Source: Siphonodentalium dalli (taxonomy: Eukaryota > Mollusca > Scaphopoda > Gadilida > Siphonodentaliidae). From it: a stretch of 64,000 bases of DNA. Location of the stretch: assembly GCA_032622095.1 (NCBI GenBank), contig CP136062.1, positions 19,163,739 through 19,227,738 of the forward strand, written 5' to 3'. How positions within the stretch are numbered: the stretch's first letter is position 1; the number at the start of each line of letters is the position of its first letter. The notes below the pieces were generated by a model. It saw nothing but the letters and a program-made list of their open reading frames with translations, searched no databases and was not told the DNA's origin. Shown here in pieces: positions 57,161-64,000 of this stretch. The position numbers and the translations under genes were made by a program.

Positions 57161-57412
57161 ATACGTCACTAATGTAATCTCTAAACCGTCAATTAAAACG
57201 TACATGAATACGTCACTAATGTAATCTCTAAACCGTCAATTCAGACGTACATGAATACGTCACTAATGTAATCTCTAAACCGTCAATTCAGACGTACACG
57301 AATATGTCACTAATGTAATATCTAAACCGTCAATTCAGACGTACACGAATACATCACTAAAGTAATCTCTAAACCGTCACTTCAGATGTTCAGAAACCCA
57401 CATCACTGATGT
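57161..57412. repeat. 47-bp tandem array, about 5.4 copies
   Basis: The unit is ATACGTCACTAATGTAATCT followed by 'ctaaaccgtcaattcagacgtacatga'; it decays towards the right. Confidence 0.93.
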
Positions 57413-57724
57413 AATGTAAGAAAAAATTATTCAAAATGATAAAATTGTTAAAGAATAAACATAAACATTTTTTCTTACATTCTTTAACAATTTTATCATT
57501 TTAAATAATTTTTTCTTATATTCTTTAACCATTTTTTGGATCATTTTTTATCATTATTTCTTATATTCTTTAAAAAAAAAATTCAGAATTGTTTTCATTT
57601 TTTCTTACATTCTTTAACAATTATAAAAAATAATATAAAATTTTGTTTGGCCAATGCATTCTCTTATATATGCGAGGCGACCTATGGTCGACTCGCATAT
57701 ATAAGAGAATGCATTGGCACAGGG
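57412..57724. mobile_element. Foldback element with one core and an expanded T-rich spacer
   Basis: Four or more ~45-bp phrases of 'tttcttacattctttaacaa' type occur in both orientations between 57417 and 57640, then the core at 57651-57717 and CACAGGG. The left core is absent. Confidence 0.75.
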
Positions 57725-57924
57725 TTTTCGTAAAACTGGGGGGGGGGGGGGATTGTGAATTTCCGCACCTCATGTACTAGTATATCCAGTCGGACAAACG
57801 GTTAAGTGTTTTAAACAAATTTAAAATCATAACCGCTTTGGGTTCGAGTCTAGATTGGTGATGTAGGTTCATGACCCTAAAAAAGGGATCAAACTGAGTA
57901 TTATAGGTCACTAGATAGCTACAC

Positions 57925-58132
57925 TAATGCCCTAATTAATCGATTCCTTAAAAACAGCTGAATTATGGGTAACTTTTCAGGATTTAGTCGGAAATATGGC
58001 TTGTTGGCATTCATCGGAAAGCTCTCCCTGAGATCTTTCCGATGAATGGCAACAAGCCATATTTCCGACTAAATCCTGAAAAGTTACCCATAATTCTGCT
58101 GTGGTTAAGGAGTCGATTAATTAGGGCATTAC
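57925..58132. mobile_element. Near-perfect palindromic MITE with TA ends (intact reference copy)
   Basis: TA, then ATGCCCTAATTAATCGATTC at the left and the reverse complement with GGGCAT, then TA at the right (58131-58132 reads TA). The arms of about 95 bp pair almost throughout; the loop is near 58027 (CTCTCCCTGAGA). Relatives: 45383-45930, 47535-47610, 48115-48182, 53141-53587. Confidence 0.88.
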
Positions 58133-58149
58133 TGTAATTCTTAGTAAGT

Positions 58150-58345
58150 TCCATATCTCCAAGTCACTGATTTGGTAGATAATTGTAGTGAACCATGTAT
58201 CGAGATACAAATTGTATCGCGGCACAAACTGTATCTCCCATCCATATCTAGACATATATTCATAACATGAACATTGTATTGAGATACAAATTCTATCGCG
58301 GCACAAACTGTAACTATCTTCCATCCATATCTAGATATATATATA
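58150..58345. repeat. Two diverged direct repeats, ~75 bp each
   Basis: 'gagatacaaattgtatcgcg' at about 58199 and 'gagatacaaattctatcgcg' at about 58279, each followed by 'gcacaaactgta' and 'catccatatctaga'. Confidence 0.8.
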
Positions 58346-58460
58346 TAGACAAATTATGTTCTGCTTTGAACCCACATTTAGACTCGGGGTCGACAGCTGT
58401 CCTCCCCGACTCAGATATCACAGAATTGACTTTATAACCAACATGTCTAAGAGACATTCG

Positions 58461-58585
58461 TCATACCAAGTCATCAGGGTATTTTCTTAGCAATCGCATT
58501 CTTCTTTCCACTCGTCTGTGGTAGAACTTCTTGATTTCTGACGCCCAGAAAACAGATGATGTCAAAGCTATTAAAAACAGGAAAT
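58461..58585 (-). CDS. ATP2C1: Last coding exon of a secretory-pathway Ca2+-ATPase (SPCA)
   Basis: The acceptor TTTATTTGCAG precedes the exon (AG at 58587-58586). It supplies the last two bases of a GAT codon begun in the previous exon and then reads FLFLIALTSSVFWASEIKKF, a basic YHRRVERRMR tail and YPDDLV, with stop TGA at 58463-58461. F-L-F-L..LTSSV...EI-K corresponds to the final transmembrane helix and cytosolic tail of SPCA-type P-type ATPases, which load Ca2+ and Mn2+ into the Golgi. The split codon joins exactly to the exon at 59346-59487 (…FLT-D-FLFL…), as in known SPCA proteins. No polyadenylation signal could be fixed with confidence. Confidence 0.88.
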
Positions 58586-59110
58586 CTGCAAATAAAAACA
58601 TGATTGCAAGAAATAAATCTATGGATATTTTAATACTATTTTTATGCATGGACACATTAGAGGATCGGCTTGTTTTATCTACCCTCGGCCCATTTTCGAT
58701 GTGGTGTTCAAGGTACGTTTAGACACAAGCACTTTGGAGTACTTTTCGACTCTATACATTTTCTATAGGTTCTCAGCGCACAGCCAATCAGCGCACGTCT
58801 AATATAATTTGTCCTTTCATGTGATGCCATTTTCTATTCCTTGAAATAAATAAAGTTATGTAAATTTTAAGACAGCCTCCATCCCTATCCTCTTATTGAT
58901 TGGTTTAGCTATAAGTAGGCATGTTATTGCGCTCACCTTCTCACCTATAGTTTTATATTGCTCATTTTTCTGGCTGTTTTACCAATAAACAGTTAACATT
59001 TTGCATGTGGGGGTCCTCGAAGATAAACCCAGTCCCAAGTTTTTGTGTCAAAAAATTCACGGGCCCCCCCCCCCCCATACTTAGGGGGGATACAGTAATA
59101 CTAATAACAG

Positions 59111-59322
59111 TTAACCCTTTTTAGATTTAAATTTTTTTATTAAAATTGTAAAAAATTGTAAAAAATAATAACAAATGATGAAAAATTGTTAGGCCAATGC
59201 ATTCTCTTATATATGCGAGGCGACCTATGGTCGACTCGCATATATAAGAGAATGCATTGGCACAGGGTATATGGGTTGATAAAAAAATCGGACCTGGCAC
59301 TCAAAGGGTTAATGATGGTGAC
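59111..59322. mobile_element. TTAA MITE with one palindromic core, inside the ATP2C1 last intron
   Basis: TTAA (59111-59114), then CCCTTTTTAGATTTAAA; core 59193-59259; right end CCTGGCACTCAAAGGG, then TTAA (59319-59322). The right terminus is that of the GAGTGCCAGG family; the left terminus keeps only CCCTTT, so the two ends no longer pair well. Confidence 0.88.
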
Positions 59323-59345
59323 ATAATACTAATAACGGTCGTTAC

Positions 59346-59487
59346 CTGTGAGAAAAAGAGCCTCAGTTTGGAACACTGACTGAAGAGGAGGGAAATATAT
59401 AACGAGAAGTTGACCAACGAGAGATCCTCCGACAGCTATCAGGAACATCTTGTTTGTAAACAATCCAATTTGGAATACTGATTTATC
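59346..59487 (-). CDS. ATP2C1: Penultimate exon of the secretory-pathway Ca2+-ATPase
   Basis: 142 bp with acceptor 'cataatgtttcag' (AG at 59489-59488) and donor ACAG|GTAACG (GT at 59345-59344). The exon reads [20 protein letters not shown], then [20 protein letters not shown] and TEALFLT plus one base of the next codon. The stretch N-K-M-F...[16 protein letters not shown] is diagnostic of SPCA (ATP2C) pumps and covers the ninth membrane helix and the loop to the tenth. Upstream exons (phosphorylation and ATP-binding domains) are not seen up to 64000, so the previous intron exceeds 4.5 kb. The intron between the two exons (758 bp) holds a TTAA MITE and a C-run. Confidence 0.9.
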
Positions 59488-59827
59488 CTGAAACATTATG
59501 AATTTTTTTTATTTTAGTGTAAACATATTTTATTCCAATCCTAATAACATATATGAACATTTAACAAAAGTTTTGACAGTAATAAATAGAATAGTATAGA
59601 TGGATTGATTGGAACGGGGATCAAACAACACGCTTTAAGCCCAAGGGCTTTTGTTAAGTTTTCACCCCTTTTGTATTGTGCCCACTCTTCATTTAGTGTA
59701 GAGGGGGGGGGGGGGGGTTGGACGAGCTTCATGAACAATTCCTTTCTATATATGACAAATTTCATTCTTCACCTTATTTTGGTCTGTACTGTGTCCCGAG
59801 AGTAATGCTATTGATTTGATTCCCTTG

Positions 59828-60564
59828 TTAACATTTTCATGACGGGAGCTGCGTTGGCGCAACATTAACCTCTTCGCTGCTATGACGTCCGTAACTATTA
59901 CCTTGACCTACTTCAACACACTAGCAGTAGGCCAATTCTACCTGGAACTGGAACTCAGAGATTGGTGCATCAGAATAACTGTATCTCGAAGTGTTTCAAA
60001 CAGTGTATGATGTTCCACAATTGTGAACGATAATAGCCTTTCAACTGAGTCAGTTTTATGGTTCTTGTGATATTCCCGTTATATTTTTCCACTCGAAATG
60101 GCAATAATGTCAAAAGCCAAGCAGACAATGTCATAACGTCATTTAGCAGTGAAGAGGTTAAAGACCCTGTCGCAATGCATTCTCTTATAAATAATAGTCG
60201 ACCATAGGTCGCCTCGCATATTTAAGAGAATGCACTGGCCTAACAATTTTTTATCCATTTTTCTTACATTCTTTAACAATTTTTATCATTTTTTGTAATT
60301 TTTTCTTACATTCTTTAACAATTTTATCATTATTAATAATTTTTTCTTACATTCATCTTATATTCTTTAACATTTTTTTTATAATGTTGTTCATTTTTTT
60401 CTTACATTCTTTAACAATTATAAAAAATAATATAAAATTTTTGTTAGGCCAAAGCATTCTCTTATATATGCGTGGATACCTATGGTCGATTCGCATATAT
60501 AAGAGAATGCATTGGCACAAGGTTTTCGCAAAAATTCAGAAAGCTCCCGTCACGAAAGGGTTAA
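59828..60564. mobile_element. TTAA MITE (TCATGACGGGAGC ends) containing another TTAA MITE and two cores
   Basis: TTAA (59828-59831), then CATTTTCATGACGGGAGCT; right end AGCTCCCGTCACGAAAGGG, then TTAA (60561-60564). Degraded left core at about 60172-60238 and right core at 60449-60515. Between them about four tandem 'tttcttacattctttaacaa' spacer units (60241-60446), where most relatives have one. The inner element at 59865-60161 is inserted near the left end. Confidence 0.82.
59865..60161. mobile_element. TTAA MITE, CCTCTTCGCTGC family, nested
   Basis: TTAA (59865-59868), then CCTCTTCGCTGCTATGACGT; right end ACGTCATTTAGCAGTGAAGAGG (shown here in two parts: 'acgtcatttagca' and 'gtgaagagg'), then TTAA (60158-60161). 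Sitting inside 59828-60564, it inserted later. Confidence 0.85.
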
Positions 60565-61740
60565 ACAAATCGTTTAGGCCACACAAAGTTCATTATCTGT
60601 TTATCAGACACTCTTTTTTTCAAAATCAGAGAACAGGCAGGTTTATATATTCAATGGGCAGGTTTATATATTTATTTTTTAACTACAAAGTTACCCTGCA
60701 ACAGGCACATTTTTATTCCCACTTTTTACAACCAAAACTTCCCAACAGGCACGTTTTAATTTGGTTACTCATGAATCAGGCCTCAGCCTAGGGGTTCAGA
60801 ACAGGGAGACTTGAAGTCTCCCTCCAGACTTCAGGGAGAAGTGGGGAGACTACCAAAAATTGACAATTTTCAAATATCGCTTTATTTTATAACATCAATA
60901 CAAAATTTAAAAAGATAAAATAAGAAATAAAACTAAACTTTTTTGACTTTATCTGAAATTAGCCTAATTAATTGTTATTATACATTTAAAATTTTTGGAA
61001 ATGTTTTGTGTAGCTATCATTTAAGCAAGACAATTATCAAGTTACAGTATTAGTTAATTTTTTAACTAAATGGAAGTAGTATTATTTCCTAGAGTAGCCT
61101 AGACTGCAGCTTGGAAGATACGTTTGTACAGTCTGAATCATGATGCATGTAACTTTGTAAGTTTAATTTGGTCACGGCTGTAATGTGGGTGTCCGCTAAA
61201 ATAAACAATAAGGACTAACTAACAAAGGAGTTGCAAAAGCTTTTAGTTTTATTGCTAAAGCTTTTATTAATTAATGGCCTCCCTTAATTAATGCCAACAT
61301 CACTGGTATAATCCGATTAAAGCAATAAACTTGACATTTATTTACGGAAGCAGTCTCTTCAAAAAGTGCGACGCGGTCTCTTCAAAAAGTGTGACGCGTT
61401 ACCGAAACGAACTTCCGAAGCGCCTGGTACATAAATACACTGATAATGTCGTAATTGTTTTATATCTGAAAAGCGGGACGGCGGTCTTTTAAGTTAATTA
61501 AAACATTTATTTGTGACACTAACGATGGTCAGTAACAACACAGATGAGAACATCTCATCGTGTTTTCAGCGTGTCAAAACATTTGTGATTAACATTCATT
61601 ACCGCAAAGGGAACAAAGGCGACTGAATAACAACACAAAACAAGAGGTGGCATCAGAGATGCTGTGTCTCGTTTTCGGTGGCTTACCGCCGGTGGCTACC
61701 GCCAATTGGTGTGCATCAGTATCGGTAGACTAATTAATAG
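60565..61740. other. No gene recognised; small local repeats
   Basis: A local inverted repeat 'gggagacttgaagtctccct' is at 60806-60825, and the phrase 'gtctcttcaaaaagtg' occurs twice (61351 and 61376). Confidence 0.4.
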
Positions 61741-61747
61741 GTAAAAT

Positions 61748-62710
61748 CGAAAAATGACTAATTAAGGGCCATAACTCCATCAAATTTTATCAGGCCAGGC
61801 TGGTTTTCGAACTCGTCCAAAATATTCTTGGCAAGTATGTCTATTCCAAATTTTAAACAAATCGGAGGACGTTTGTTGAAGTTATCGCGCTAACAAGCTA
61901 AAAATTCACGAAAAATGACTAATTAAGGGCCATAACTCTATCAAATTTTATCGGGCCAGGCTGGTTTTCGAACTCGTCCAGGATATTATTGGAAGACACT
62001 TATATACCAAATTTTAGTTGAATCGGATGACGTTTGTTGAAGTTATCGCGCTAACGAGATGAAAATTCGTGAAAAATGACTAATTAAGGGGCATAACTGT
62101 ATAAAATTTTATCGGACCAGGCCGGTTTTCGAACTCGACCGAGATATTCTTGGGAGACACCTATATACCAAATTTCAATCAAATCGGATAACATTTGTTG
62201 AAGTTATCGCGCTAACGAGCTGAAAATTCGTGAAAAATGACTAATTAAGGGCCATAACTCTATCAAATTTTATCGGACCTGGCCGGTTTTCGAACTCGAC
62301 CGAGATATTCTTGGGAGACACCTATATACCAAATTTCAATCAAATCGGATAACATTTGTTGAAGTTATCGCGCTAACGAGCTGAAAATTCGTGAAAAATG
62401 ACTAATTAAGGGCCATAACTCTATAAAATTTTATCTGACCAGGCCAGTTTTCGAACTCATCCGAGATATTCTTGGGAGACACCTATATACCAAATTTCAA
62501 TCAAATCGGATAACGTTTGTTGAAGTTATCGCGCTAACGAGCTGAAAATTCAAAGGGCCATAACTCTGTAATAAATGTGTGGACGAACCCGATTTTTTTG
62601 TCTGCAGCTTACGTGCATGGATATGTACTCACACACCAAATTTTAATCCGTCAATAAACGGTTGAGTTATAAGCAAAACACGCCGCCCGCCCGTCCGCCA
62701 ACCGTCCCCC
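61748..62710. repeat. Mollusc dispersed repeat: five ~160-bp tandem units and C-rich tail
   Basis: Units begin CGAAAAATGACTAATTAAGG or the like and carry 'ggccataactc', 'gttttcgaactcg', 'accaaattt' and 'gttgaagttatcgcgctaac'. The block ends with 'aacggttgagttataagc' and a CCGCCCGCCCG run (62684-62697). This repeat type is common in bivalves and is the best clue to the organism. Confidence 0.85.
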
Positions 62711-62757
62711 ATCAAACTATATCGTATGTTTCTTTTTGGGATGGCCACCACAATTTA

Positions 62758-62925
62758 GGGGATAACAGTGTGGTGTTTTGTGATTTCGGAAAGGTACATG
62801 GCGAATATACTGTGGCAAATTTAGTTAATGGGCGACGGCGGAGCCGGAGCCCATTAACGGGTATTTGCCACAGTATATTCGCCATGTACCTTTCCGAAAT
62901 CACAAAACACCACACTGTTATCCCC
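62758..62925. mobile_element. 168-bp palindromic MITE
   Basis: GGGGATAACAGTGTGGTGTT at the left and its exact reverse complement at the right continue through 'tttcggaaaggtacatggcg' to a GC-rich loop near 62838 (GCGACGGCGGAGCCGG). A degraded relative lies at 63355-63420. Confidence 0.85.
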
Positions 62926-64000
62926 ATTCTAATGCTCTTCGAACTTTAAAACGTTATTTAGACAAACAAATGCCTCGTAATTATCAACGAAATGTGCGGC
63001 CATAGAAAACACTCAGCCAATTCACGACTTTTTATTTTAAATTTAATTCGCTAGATAAAATATAGTCCCTCAATTACCATCGCTCTTATCGTTAAAAATG
63101 CTGATAAATATGAAAAATTGCCACTTCAAATAGAAATAAATATGCACAACAATTAGTTTCTGCATGTACCTGATGTCTTTTTCAGATGTTTACCACTTTC
63201 AAATTGAAGTTTTGATTTTACCGCGAACTTTAAGTTGAATTGAAACAATGGGAAATTGTTTACTCAATGCGTTGTATTTCACGCCGTGTCTCGCGGTTTC
63301 ATGTCAAGAAATTTGGTCAAAATGATATCGAGACACTGACATTGGTGGAATATAACGGTGTGGTGTTTTGTATTTTCTGAAAGTACATGTATACAGGGCG
63401 AATGTACTGACTGTCAATTTTCGACAAAAGAGACATCGCTGGTTTGTTTATATAGCAACGAGCTAGTAACGGAAGTCAGTAGCAAGGGCGCCAACTCTAT
63501 AATCTACTCCGCAACGTCGCCGGCGTGTATTGCGTAAGGGTGACGCCATGGAGTGAAACGGAACAGTGAGCGGTGCTGGATTGGACATGCATGTCCGAGA
63601 TTACGAATTCAGCTAACGGCAATATTGGCGCGTAGGAATATCTAACATTGAAGCGGTGAACCGGACTATACATTGCGACAGGTTATTGAATGAATAACCC
63701 CCCGCAAATATGTGGTGTTTCCGGGGGTATATTGGCCTAAGTGCATTAGAATCATCTATATACGGACAAGTCTGGGGAAAAAATTAAGAAGCAAAAAAAA
63801 AAAAAAACCCTAAAATTGAAGGCGACTTCGATTTCGCCTTAGAGCGACGATAGGGCGAAGTCAGCGACAATCTCACAGTCGCCTTGTGAGCTGAGGCCTG
63901 TCATGAATTATCAAAAATATTGTTGGGTGTGAAAAACTACTTTTCATGATTAAGTTGGACAAATCTAAATGTATTTAACAGTATTATCCATCCCTTAACT
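62926..64000. other. No gene recognised
   Basis: Contains the degraded palindrome fragment 'ggtgtggtgttttgta' (about 63357) and an A-run at about 63796. A CG-containing stretch at 63460-63600 might be promoter-like, but nothing definite is visible. Confidence 0.35.

Noticed and set aside
58531-58722. Plus-strand frame over the ATP2C1 last exon
   Set aside because: Antisense shadow of the spliced minus-strand exon.
62662-62949. Two opposing open frames of 71-95 codons
   Set aside because: Both come from the 168-bp palindrome, which is open on both strands by symmetry.

Overview
This is a eukaryotic, almost certainly molluscan (probably bivalve) genomic window that is dominated by repeats. 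The clade call rests on two repeat types common in mollusc genomes: the roughly 160-bp units of the 'taattaagggccataactc' kind ending in a C/G-rich tail (61748-62710), and the degenerate copy ending in GACGGACGG runs at the left edge (1-165). Host genes are scarce. The clearest one is the 3' end of a secretory-pathway Ca2+-ATPase gene (ATP2C1/SPCA type) on the minus strand: two exons at 59346-59487 and 58461-58585 whose splice phases agree. An isolated C-type lectin-like exon lies at 8656-8897 (minus), and an unidentified but well-bordered candidate exon at 45113-45270 (plus).

Layout. 0-3 kb: a palindromic foldback element (355-575), a 19-bp tandem array and a palindromic TA/TATA-type MITE. 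3.4-6.3 kb: a 60-bp satellite. 6.4-8.6 kb: a RecQ-like helicase fragment, a 36-bp array and a dispersed repeat. 8.95-15.6 kb: an inverted-repeat (foldback-like) block holding the 3' end of a CR1-like LINE and about 108 copies of a 40-bp GC-rich satellite. 15.6-24.1 kb: a second, larger inverted-repeat block with a broken TGCD/cysteine-tail mobile-element gene and a hAT-type zinc-finger exon. 24.3-25.5 kb: a TTAA MITE with a foldback element nested inside it. 26.2-32.2 kb: matching terminal inverted repeats around a degraded, nearly full-length LINE (minus) and a TTAA MITE. 34.3-36.5 kb: a second LINE in two pieces of opposite orientation. 36.8-43.6 kb: copies of one TTAA MITE family, a TTA-flanked element, a 50-bp array derived from a MITE end, and a 38-bp satellite ending in a 100-N assembly gap. 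43.9-58.1 kb: a dense field of palindromic MITEs and TTAA MITEs, several minisatellites, a hAT transposase tail and a Copia-type LTR/gag start. 58.4-59.5 kb: the ATPase exons. 59.8-64 kb: nested TTAA MITEs, the mollusc ~160-bp repeat and a 168-bp palindrome.

The most unusual feature is a 67-bp near-perfect palindrome present in 13 almost identical full copies plus two relics. It usually lies inside small elements bounded by TTAA target duplications (the piggyBac signature). The same core is found behind several unrelated terminal sequences. The window also shows two cases where a tandem array seems to have grown out of a piece of a dispersed repeat (40-bp and 50-bp arrays), and palindromic elements that carry other elements inside them. 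The long open reading frames in the satellites are by-products of repeat length and are not offered as genes.
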